A stretch of DNA of 5,078 nucleotides from Carnobacterium_A sp036639135 (GTDB lineage Bacteria; Bacillota; Bacilli; Lactobacillales; Carnobacteriaceae): the NCBI GenBank assembly GCA_036639135.1, contig JAVWJE010000107.1, positions 1 through 5,078 on the forward strand, in the 5' to 3' direction. Of the stretch, positions 1 to 5,078 are shown in pieces. The notes under the pieces were generated by a model that saw only the letters and a list, made by a program, of their open reading frames with translations, made no database searches and had not been told where the DNA came from. Both the position numbers and the translations under genes were made by a program. How positions within the stretch are numbered: the stretch's first letter is position 1; each line of letters starts with the position of its first letter.

Positions 1-688
1 ACTTGGTTACATTGAAAAAATACTAACTGAAATGTTGACAATTACTTCTGCAGTTGAACGAGAAATGTATATGAAGCAATTGGCTGCTGAGTTTGAGATT
101 TCGATTGATTCATTAAATGAGCAATTTCAATCACGTTTTTACGAACAACAACAAAAACGATCTAAAGAACCAAAGAGGAATACACCTAGTCCAGACGTTC
201 GCTCGACAACGTTTCCTCAAGTTCATAACCAAAGAGGAAAATTAGATGCTATTGAAAGAGCGGAACAATCTTTGCTTAATCGATTGTTCCATTTTGAAGA
301 AGTTAGGATTCAGATTAGAAATTTGTCTGAAGAGTTCCATTTTGTTCACGATGATTATCAAATGTTGTACCTGTATTATGAAAATTTTCATGAACATGCA
401 CAACATGCTTTATCAGATACGTCGGTTGAAGCTTTTATCGATTTTGTGCAAGAAATTCATTTAAAAAACAAAATCGTCGAAATTGAATTCCAATCTCTTG
501 GTGTTGAGATTACTCCGCAAGAAATTAAGGATTATGTCGATGTTATTTCAAGAAAATCATTATTAGCAACACGATTGAAAGAAACAAAAGATGCAATGAA
601 CGAAGCTGCTAAAAAAGGCGACCAAGCGCAATTACGGGTATTGATGATTGAAATTGTTAATCTGTCCCGCTTGTTAAAAAATAGGTAA
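1..688 (+). CDS. dnaG: DNA primase DnaG, C-terminal part (5' end outside window)
   Basis: DnaG makes the short RNA primers for Okazaki fragments and works at the replication fork with the DnaB/DnaC-type helicase. Only the last 228 residues are visible; the reading frame is open from base 2 (first codons LGYIEKIL) and ends at TAA 686-688. The first ~45 residues look like the end of the catalytic core region, including the typical 'REMYMKQLAAEF' stretch. A polar, basic linker rich in Gln, Lys and Pro follows (about residues 46-80 of the fragment). The rest is a helical segment starting near 'AIERAEQSLLNRLFH', which matches the helicase-binding C-terminal domain of Firmicutes primases. The zinc finger and TOPRIM catalytic residues lie upstream and cannot be checked. 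The internal ATG at 32 is an ordinary Met codon, not a start. The position directly before rpoD, without a terminator, supports the call and suggests co-transcription. Confidence 0.93.
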   Translation, partial: LGYIEKILTEMLTITSAVEREMYMKQLAAEFEISIDSLNEQFQSRFYEQQQKRSKEPKRNTPSPDVRSTTFPQVHNQRGKLDAIERAEQSLLNRLFHFEEVRIQIRNLSEEFHFVHDDYQMLYLYYENFHEHAQHALSDTSVEAFIDFVQEIHLKNKIVEIEFQSLGVEITPQEIKDYVDVISRKSLLATRLKETKDAMNEAAKKGDQAQLRVLMIEIVNLSRLLKNR

Positions 689-716
689 TATAAAGAATAA
701 AAGTGAGATTGAAAAA

Positions 717-723
717 GGGGAGG
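717..723 (+). promoter_or_regulatory. Ribosome binding site of rpoD
   Basis: GGGGAGG lies 9 bases before ATG 733 and is a strong Shine-Dalgarno match. It decides the rpoD start: an in-frame GTG at 703 would add ten residues (MRLKKGRHFF), but this site would then fall inside the gene, and the extended protein would exceed the usual SigA length. Confidence 0.85.
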
Positions 724-732
724 CATTTTTTT

Positions 733-1848
733 ATGGCTGAAGAAAAAAAAGTACCAACATTATCTTATAAAGATGCAGTAAAGGCATTTATTAAAGAATA
801 TAAACCTAGTGGAACGGTTCATTATGACGAATTGACTAATAAATTAGCAACTCCTTACACATTAGATGCAGATAAAATGGATGCACTTATTCAACAAGTA
901 GAAGATAGTGGAATTGGTGTTGTAGGAGATGACGGTGGTCCAACTGTTCGTCAAATGTTAGCCAAAGAGCGTAAAGAAGAAGCTGAGAAACCAGAAGATT
1001 TAACGGCTCCTCCCGGTGTTAAAATTAATGATCCCGTTCGTATGTATTTGAAAGAGATTGGTCGAGTTAATCTATTAACCGCAGCAGAAGAAGTTATGCT
1101 AGCTAAAAAAATCGAAGTTGGCGATCAAGAAGCTAAACAACGCTTAGCTGAAGCTAACTTAAGATTAGTAGTAAGTATTGCCAAACGTTACGTTGGGCGA
1201 GGAATGCAATTTTTAGACCTGATTCAAGAAGGCAATATGGGCTTAATGAAAGCCGTAGAAAAATTTGATTATACTAAGGGTTTTAAATTCTCAACTTATG
1301 CTACATGGTGGATTCGTCAAGCCATTACACGTGCGATTGCTGACCAAGCTCGTACGATTCGTATTCCAGTGCACATGGTTGAAACCATCAACAAATTGAT
1401 TCGTATTCAACGCCAATTGCTACAAGACCTAGGAAGAGAACCTACACCTGAAGAAATTGGTGCAGAAATGGACCTCCCAACAGAAAAAGTACGTGAAATC
1501 TTAAAAATCGCTCAAGAACCTGTTTCATTAGAAACGCCGATTGGTGAAGAAGATGATTCTCACTTAGGAGATTTCATTGAAGATCATGATGCAACAAGCC
1601 CAGCAGAAAATGCCGCTTATGAACTTTTGAAAGAGCAACTTGAAGATGTATTGGATACATTAACTGACCGGGAAGAAAATGTTTTACGTTTGCGTTTTGG
1701 TTTAGATGATGGTCGTACAAGAACTTTGGAAGAAGTAGGGAAAGTATTCGGTGTAACTCGCGAACGTATTCGCCAGATAGAAGCCAAAGCTTTACGTAAA
1801 TTACGTCATCCAAGCCGTTCAAAACAGTTAAAAGATTTCTTAGAATAA
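733..1848 (+). CDS. rpoD: RNA polymerase primary sigma factor RpoD (SigA)
   Basis: This is the vegetative sigma factor, which directs RNA polymerase to -35/-10 promoters. From ATG 733 the protein has 371 residues, the same as B. subtilis SigA. Domains in order: an acidic and basic region 1.1 (about 1-85), region 1.2 with 'DPVRMYLKEIG' (100-110), region 2 (about 140-210) with 'ANLRLVVSIAKRY', the core-binding 'LDLIQEGNMGLMKAVEKFDY' (161-180) and the -10 melting/recognition segment 'FSTYATWWIRQAI' (186-198), region 3 (about 212-290), and region 4 (about 298-371). Region 4.2 holds the -35-binding helix-turn-helix, 'TLEEVGKVFGVTRERIRQIE' (331-350). All signature residues appear intact. The full region 1.1 and near-invariant region 2 mark a group 1 sigma rather than an alternative one. 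It follows dnaG by 44 bases and is closed by a strong terminator, so it is probably the last gene of the dnaG-rpoD operon. An A8 run sits at codons 4-6. Confidence 0.98.
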   Translation: MAEEKKVPTLSYKDAVKAFIKEYKPSGTVHYDELTNKLATPYTLDADKMDALIQQVEDSGIGVVGDDGGPTVRQMLAKERKEEAEKPEDLTAPPGVKINDPVRMYLKEIGRVNLLTAAEEVMLAKKIEVGDQEAKQRLAEANLRLVVSIAKRYVGRGMQFLDLIQEGNMGLMKAVEKFDYTKGFKFSTYATWWIRQAITRAIADQARTIRIPVHMVETINKLIRIQRQLLQDLGREPTPEEIGAEMDLPTEKVREILKIAQEPVSLETPIGEEDDSHLGDFIEDHDATSPAENAAYELLKEQLEDVLDTLTDREENVLRLRFGLDDGRTRTLEEVGKVFGVTRERIRQIEAKALRKLRHPSRSKQLKDFLE

Positions 1849-1859
1849 AACTAAATACT

Positions 1860-1904
1860 CAAAAAACCAAGCAGTTGGAATTTTCTTATCTGCTTGGTTT
1901 TTTG
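1860..1904 (+). terminator. Rho-independent terminator after rpoD
   Basis: A perfect 15-bp inverted repeat (1860-1874 with 1890-1904) encloses a 15-base loop. The GC-containing core is CCAAGCAG/CTGCTTGG, flanked by A6 on the left and T6 on the right, with four more T after a single G. It begins 11 bases after the rpoD stop. Because the A run and T run pair with each other, the structure could also stop transcription from the opposite strand, although no convergent gene is present. Confidence 0.92.
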
Positions 1905-1937
1905 TTTTAACATATTAAAGCACTGTTTCAAAAAAAC

Positions 1938-1946
1938 TGTTATAAT
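1938..1946 (+). promoter_or_regulatory. Extended -10 promoter for the 1981-4297 gene cluster
   Basis: TGTTATAAT contains a consensus -10 hexamer (TATAAT, 1941-1946) with the TGn extension. No good -35 box lies at the 17-base distance (the sequence there is AAGCAC, 1918-1923), as is common for extended -10 promoters. A start about 7 bases downstream would give a leader of roughly 25-30 bases with the ribosome binding site GAGAGG (1965-1970) ahead of ATG 1981. Its position immediately after a strong terminator makes it the natural start of a new transcript. It would be read by the SigA encoded just upstream. Confidence 0.7.
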
Positions 1947-1980
1947 AATAAAGTAGGATAGTTTGAGAGGATGAGAATAG

Positions 1981-2439
1981 ATGTTATCGTTTGAGGAAAA
2001 AAAAGCTTTATTTGCTGAGTATAAAGAATTAACCGTTGTCCCTGTTTCGTTAGATAGAACCAATTATCATTTTGAAAGTAGCGCAGTTGATAAAACAACG
2101 GTGGTTCGTTACCTTCATCAAAATGGGAATGCACTTATCTATGCAGGGTATTTGCCTAAAGAAGAAACCATTAAAGGGTACATTTCAGTATTAAACGCGG
2201 ATGAAAAAGAAATAAGACGATTAGTAGATAAAGCAATCATCTTTTTGAAAAAAACAAGTGATGGATATGAAGAAGGCTATTCAGAATTATGGTTTGATCA
2301 AAATGGAGATGTGTTGCGTTTGGTATATGACAACCCAATGTGGTCAGTTAATTTACCAGATGGTAAAATGGAAGCTATATTCAAAACAAAAGAAGCTGCG
2401 GAAGGCTATTTGTTAGACGAAAGTTTCTTTAAAAACTAA
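1981..2439 (+). CDS. Conserved-looking hypothetical protein, 152 residues
   Basis: I do not recognise a named family. The ATG is preceded by GAGAGG at 10 bases, and codon use resembles the neighbouring genes, so it is very probably a real gene. The protein is soluble-looking: no signal peptide, no membrane segment, no cysteine, rich in Lys, Glu and aromatic residues. It starts with a charged helix (about 4-15), then alternates short hydrophobic strands such as 'ALIYAGYL' and 'GYISVL' with a long helix around 'DEKEIRRLVDKAIIFLKK' (74-91). The C-terminal third carries 'YSELWFDQNGDVLRLVYDNPMW' in part, suggestive of a beta hairpin, and ends in a helix. It is probably cytoplasmic. It is the first gene after the promoter and lies 29 bases ahead of trmK, so it is likely co-transcribed with it. 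It sits where B. subtilis has cccA (cytochrome c550), but lacks the CxxCH haem motif and membrane anchor, so it is not that protein. No function is proposed. Confidence 0.85.
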   Translation: MLSFEEKKALFAEYKELTVVPVSLDRTNYHFESSAVDKTTVVRYLHQNGNALIYAGYLPKEETIKGYISVLNADEKEIRRLVDKAIIFLKKTSDGYEEGYSELWFDQNGDVLRLVYDNPMWSVNLPDGKMEAIFKTKEAAEGYLLDESFFKN

Positions 2440-2468
2440 TTTTTAATGAAAGAAGTGACAGGAAGTTA

Positions 2469-3176
2469 ATGAAGCTAAAACAACTATCATTGCGCTTAGA
2501 AAGAGCGGCAAGTTATGTACCTGAGGGTTCAAGATTAGCCGATATTGGATCAGACCATGCGTATCTCCCTTGTGTTCTTGCGGCTGAGGGTAAGATTGAT
2601 TTTGCTGTTGCTGGTGAGATTATTGAAGGACCTTTTAAAATTGCTGAAAATCAAATTAAACGGTTGAATTTGCAAAATGAAGTATCTGTTCGATTAGGAG
2701 ATGGATTAGAAGTCATCAATCCAGATTCAGATAATATTTCAGCAATTACAATTTGCGGTATGGGTGGAGTATTAATTGCAACGATTTTAGATGAAGGTTA
2801 TCAAATGGGAAAGTTAACCGGTAAAGAAAGACTCATTTTGCAACCAAACAAAGATGAAGCAGAATTAAGAACATGGTTAATTGAACACCATTATCAAGTG
2901 ATTGCAGAAGAACTAGTTGAAGAAAACACTAAAATATATGAAATTATTATTGCTGAAAAGTCTCATGAAGAGAGTGTTTCTTTTTCAGATAAAGATCTTT
3001 TTTTTGGGTTTTATCTAAGAAAAGAATTATCGCCATTATTTATCAAAAAATGGACAGGTGAACTAGCGAAAAACAAGGAAATACTCGCTGACTTACCTAA
3101 ATCTTCTACCGATCAGTCTGATAAAATGCATGAGTTTAAAATTAAAATTGCTGCTATTGAGGAGTTGTTGAAATGA
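2469..3176 (+). CDS. trmK: tRNA (adenine(22)-N1)-methyltransferase TrmK
   Basis: TrmK transfers a methyl group from S-adenosylmethionine to N1 of A22 in the D-loop region of bacterial tRNAs, in the cytoplasm. The 235-residue protein matches the B. subtilis enzyme (YqfN) in length and motifs. The N-terminal Rossmann-like domain shows the SAM-binding 'LADIGSDHAYLPC' (23-35), 'AGEI' followed by 'GPF' (48-56), 'GDGLEVI' (77-83), the 'ITICGMGG' loop (93-100) and 'LILQPN' (122-127). The last ~60 residues are Lys/Glu-rich helices, fitting the C-terminal coiled coil of the family. The start at 2469 is preceded by AGGA (2460-2463) at 5 bases, and the N-terminus (MKLKQLSLRL) lines up with the remembered B. 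subtilis start. It follows the unknown gene by 29 bases without a terminator and overlaps the next gene by four bases, so it is the middle gene of an operon. Confidence 0.95.
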   Translation: MKLKQLSLRLERAASYVPEGSRLADIGSDHAYLPCVLAAEGKIDFAVAGEIIEGPFKIAENQIKRLNLQNEVSVRLGDGLEVINPDSDNISAITICGMGGVLIATILDEGYQMGKLTGKERLILQPNKDEAELRTWLIEHHYQVIAEELVEENTKIYEIIIAEKSHEESVSFSDKDLFFGFYLRKELSPLFIKKWTGELAKNKEILADLPKSSTDQSDKMHEFKIKIAAIEELLK

Positions 3177-4297
3177 AAGACATCAAAGGGTACGATTTAA
3201 TTCGAAAATTTGAAGATTTTGCACCAACATACTTAGCTGAAGAAGGTGATCCTGTTGGTTTAGCTATCGGGACCTTAAATAAACCTATAAAAAAAGTTCT
3301 TGTGACGTTAGATGTTCGTCCAGAAGTCGTACAAGAAGCCATTTCAGAAAAAGTGGACTTAATTATTGCTCATCATCCACCAATTTTTCGTCCCACTAAA
3401 AATCTTGTAACCGATGATCCACAAACCAATATGTATGCTGATTTATTGAAAAATGATATCGCTGTTTATGCGGCTCATACAAATCTTGATGTGGCTACTA
3501 ATGGCATGAATGCTTGGTTAGCGAAAGCAATTGGACTTAAAGATACTGAAATTATGACTGTGACAAAACAAGAAAAGTATAAAAAATTGGTCGTCTTTGT
3601 TCCAATCTCTAATAAAGACAGCATGATTGAATCATTAACTCAAGCAGGTGCTGGTGAAATTGGACCGAACTATAAAGATTGCACGTATACCGTTGAAGGG
3701 ACTGGAAGTTTTACGCCAGTTAATCAAGCACATCCTCATATCGGAAAACTGAACAAAATAAAAAAAGTTAAAGAAGCACGCATTGAAGTTATGTTTCCTG
3801 AAAAATTAACAGCGGAAATTGAAAAAGCTTTGTTTGCTACTCACCCATACGAAGAACCGGTTTATGACGTTTATACACTAGATAACTATGTAGATATCTA
3901 TGGATTAGGACGTGTTGGTAATTTAGAAAAGGCGATTACAATTGAAGATTTTGCAGAAAAAATAAAACATATTTTTGGTGTTTCAGGTTTACGTTATATC
4001 GCAAAAGATCCTTCACAAATGATTCAACGGGTTGCTATTTGTGGCGGAGATGCGGGTAAGTTTTATCTGGATGCTGTTAATAAAGGTGCGCAAGTGTACA
4101 TTACTGGAGACGTTTATTACCACGCTGGACATGATATGCTTGCATCAGGGTTAAATGTGATAGATCCTGGACACCATATTGAAAGTATTTGTAAGGATGA
4201 ATTGGTCCATTTATTCACCGATTGGAGTAAAGAAATGGATTGGAATCTAGAAATCATCCAATCTAAATTAAACACTGATCCTTACCGTTTTATTTAA
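3173..4297 (+). CDS. yqfO: Nif3/DUF34-family dinuclear metal protein (YqfO type)
   Basis: This family forms ring-shaped hexamers with a two-metal site. It is often annotated as 'GTP cyclohydrolase 1 type 2 homolog', but its true reaction in most bacteria is unsettled. The 374-residue length is that of the long Firmicutes form, in which a PII/CutA-like domain is inserted in the Nif3 fold. Likely metal ligands by family comparison are H67 and H68 in 'IIAHHPPIF', D106 in 'AHTNLD', and H334 with E337 in 'DPGHHIES'. The insert spans about 135-236 and shows its hallmarks: 'GAGEIGPNY' (159-167), 'GTGSFTP' (176-182) and 'HPYEEPVYD' (224-232). The C-terminal half adds 'GGDAGKFY' and 'YITGDVYYHAGHDM' (309-322). 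The start overlaps the trmK stop as ATGA, with TTGAGGAG (3157-3164) 8 bases upstream, implying translational coupling. The same pairing occurs in B. subtilis (trmK-yqfO), so a role linked to tRNA or nucleotide metabolism is plausible but inferred. Confidence 0.93.
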   Translation: MKDIKGYDLIRKFEDFAPTYLAEEGDPVGLAIGTLNKPIKKVLVTLDVRPEVVQEAISEKVDLIIAHHPPIFRPTKNLVTDDPQTNMYADLLKNDIAVYAAHTNLDVATNGMNAWLAKAIGLKDTEIMTVTKQEKYKKLVVFVPISNKDSMIESLTQAGAGEIGPNYKDCTYTVEGTGSFTPVNQAHPHIGKLNKIKKVKEARIEVMFPEKLTAEIEKALFATHPYEEPVYDVYTLDNYVDIYGLGRVGNLEKAITIEDFAEKIKHIFGVSGLRYIAKDPSQMIQRVAICGGDAGKFYLDAVNKGAQVYITGDVYYHAGHDMLASGLNVIDPGHHIESICKDELVHLFTDWSKEMDWNLEIIQSKLNTDPYRFI

Positions 4298-4321
4298 CCA
4301 TTTTAAAAAATAATTTAAAAT
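4294..4321 (+). promoter_or_regulatory. Possible weak promoter for pepT
   Basis: TTAACC (4294-4299) and TAAAAT (4316-4321) are separated by 16 bases and resemble -35 (4 of 6) and -10 (5 of 6) boxes. The -35-like box overlaps the stop codon of the upstream gene. The region is almost purely A and T, so chance matches are likely. No convincing terminator lies between the Nif3 gene and pepT, so read-through from upstream is equally possible. Confidence 0.25.
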
Positions 4322-4345
4322 AACTGTAAAAAAAGGAGTTTTTTT

Positions 4346-5078
4346 ATGTATAAAAATTTAGTTCCTCGTTTTGTTCGTTATGTCCAAACAGAAACACGTT
4401 CTGATGAATTAAGTACAACAATTCCATCAACACTTTCACAAGTGGCTTTTGCTGAAACATTGATGGCTGAGTTAACCGAAATAGGGTTAAGTGATGTTTC
4501 TTACAACGAAAAAAACGGATATGTGACAGCTACATTGCCATCTAATACGGATAAAGACGTTTTAACGATTGGTTTTATTGCTCATATGGATACAGCTGAT
4601 TTTAATGCTGAAAATGTTAATCCGCAATTTCACGAAAATTATGATGGAGATACCATTATTTTAGATGAAGAAAAAAATATTGTTTTATCTCCTCAAGATT
4701 TTCCTAATTTAAAAAATTATATTGGTAAAACGTTAATTACTACAGACGGTTCTACTTTATTAGGAGCTGATGATAAAGCAGGTATTGCTGAAATTATGAC
4801 AGCAATGGAAATTTTAGTGGCTGATCCAACGATCAAACATGGTACTGTACGCGTTGCTTTTGGTCCGGATGAAGAAATTGGAATTGGTGCCAATCTATTT
4901 GATGTTGCTGCGTTTAATGCTGATTTTGCTTACACAATGGATGGAGGTCCTGTAGGAGAATTAGAATACGAAAGCTTTAATGCAGCTTCAGCAATTGTAA
5001 ACATACAAGGGGTAAATGTTCACCCAGGAACAGCGAAAGATACAATGATAAATGCATTGAAAATTGCGTTTGCTTTTG
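4346..5078 (+). CDS. pepT: Peptidase T (tripeptide aminopeptidase), N-terminal part (3' end outside window)
   Basis: PepT is a cytoplasmic M20-family zinc metallopeptidase that removes the N-terminal residue of tripeptides; in lactic acid bacteria it helps supply amino acids from peptides. The ATG is preceded by AAAAGGAG (4331-4338) at 7 bases. The frame is open for 244 codons to the window end; the family is about 410 residues, so roughly 60% is present. By comparison with the Salmonella and E. coli enzymes, visible metal and catalytic residues are H80 and D82 in 'AHMDT', the bridging D142 in 'LLGADDKAG', the general base E176 and ligand E177 in 'GPDEEIG', and D199 in 'YTMDGG'. The start of the lid/dimerisation domain, 'VNVHPGTAKD', is also present. 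The last zinc ligand (a histidine near residue 380) lies beyond the window. It is 48 bases after the Nif3 gene. PepT rather than PepV or a succinyl-diaminopimelate desuccinylase is indicated by 'FIAHMDTADF' and the 'GELEYE' context. Confidence 0.96.
   Translation, partial: MYKNLVPRFVRYVQTETRSDELSTTIPSTLSQVAFAETLMAELTEIGLSDVSYNEKNGYVTATLPSNTDKDVLTIGFIAHMDTADFNAENVNPQFHENYDGDTIILDEEKNIVLSPQDFPNLKNYIGKTLITTDGSTLLGADDKAGIAEIMTAMEILVADPTIKHGTVRVAFGPDEEIGIGANLFDVAAFNADFAYTMDGGPVGELEYESFNAASAIVNIQGVNVHPGTAKDTMINALKIAFAF

Noticed and set aside
246..464. Plus-strand 72-codon open frame inside dnaG.
   Set aside because: It overlaps the dnaG helicase-binding domain in another frame and lacks a supporting ribosome binding site.
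689..694. TATAAA between dnaG and rpoD as a possible rpoD promoter.
   Set aside because: No -35-like box lies at a workable distance; the nearest TTGTTA is only 12 bases upstream. Such A/T hexamers are expected by chance here.
703..732. In-frame GTG start that would extend RpoD by ten residues.
   Set aside because: The strong GGGGAGG site lies inside this extension and is correctly spaced for ATG 733. The shorter form has exactly the usual SigA length, and the extra residues resemble no sigma factor N-terminus.
1574..1822. Minus-strand open frame of 82 codons inside rpoD.
   Set aside because: It lies wholly within the well-supported rpoD region 4 coding sequence and its product resembles no known protein, so it is a shadow of the real frame.
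1922..1941. Direct repeat ACTGTT (1922-1927 and 1936-1941) next to the -10 box, as a possible regulator site.
   Set aside because: Six-base repeats are common in AT-rich intergenic DNA, there is no dyad symmetry, and it matches no operator that I recognise, such as a catabolite-response element.
1851..2134. Two minus-strand open frames covering the terminator and the start of the unknown gene.
   Set aside because: They cross the terminator hairpin and promoter, have no good ribosome binding site that I can see, and give low-complexity products typical of AT-rich non-coding frames.
2446..2469. Seven-codon mini-frame (MKEVTGS) whose stop overlaps the trmK start as TAATG, possibly a coupled leader peptide.
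   Set aside because: No Shine-Dalgarno sequence precedes its ATG, it lacks any runs of regulatory codons, and no attenuator hairpin follows. Its overlap is best explained by chance in the short gap holding the trmK ribosome binding site.
1..5078. Search for CRISPR arrays, insertion sequences, tRNA or rRNA genes, riboswitches, prophage or defence genes.
   Set aside because: No spaced direct repeats, transposase motifs, structured RNA signatures or codon-use breaks were seen; the gene order is a typical Firmicutes housekeeping region.

Overview
The window is a compact, AT-rich stretch of housekeeping genes from a low-GC Gram-positive bacterium (Firmicutes). All genes are on the + strand. The primase-to-sigma-factor order, strong GGAGG-type ribosome binding sites and the sequences of RpoD, TrmK and PepT suggest Lactobacillales. 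Carnobacterium or a close relative of Enterococcus is my best guess, from remembered family resemblance only; no search was possible.

Layout: (1) 1-688, the C-terminal part of DNA primase DnaG, cut by the window start. (2) 733-1848, the complete primary sigma factor RpoD (SigA), 44 bases after dnaG with no terminator between them, as in the classical dnaG-rpoD macromolecular-synthesis operon. (3) 1849-1980, an intergenic region with a strong 15-bp hairpin terminator and then an extended -10 promoter. (4) 1981-2439, a 152-residue soluble protein that I do not recognise. (5) 2469-3176, trmK, the tRNA adenine-22 N1-methyltransferase. (6) 3173-4297, a Nif3/DUF34-family metal protein (YqfO type) whose start overlaps the trmK stop as ATGA. 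(7) 4346-5078, the N-terminal 60% or so of peptidase T, cut by the window end.

The genes fall into two likely transcription units. dnaG-rpoD supplies replication primers and the vegetative sigma factor and ends at the 1860-1904 terminator. A second unit, starting at the promoter near 1941, carries the unknown gene, trmK and the Nif3 gene; pepT may be read through or have its own weak promoter. In Bacillus subtilis the corresponding order is dnaG-sigA-cccA-trmK(yqfN)-yqfO, so the unknown protein occupies the place of the cytochrome c550 gene.

I found no mobile element, CRISPR array, RNA gene, prophage remnant or defence system, and nothing that amounts to a new biological system. The most open questions are the unknown 152-residue protein and the unresolved role of the Nif3-family partner of TrmK.
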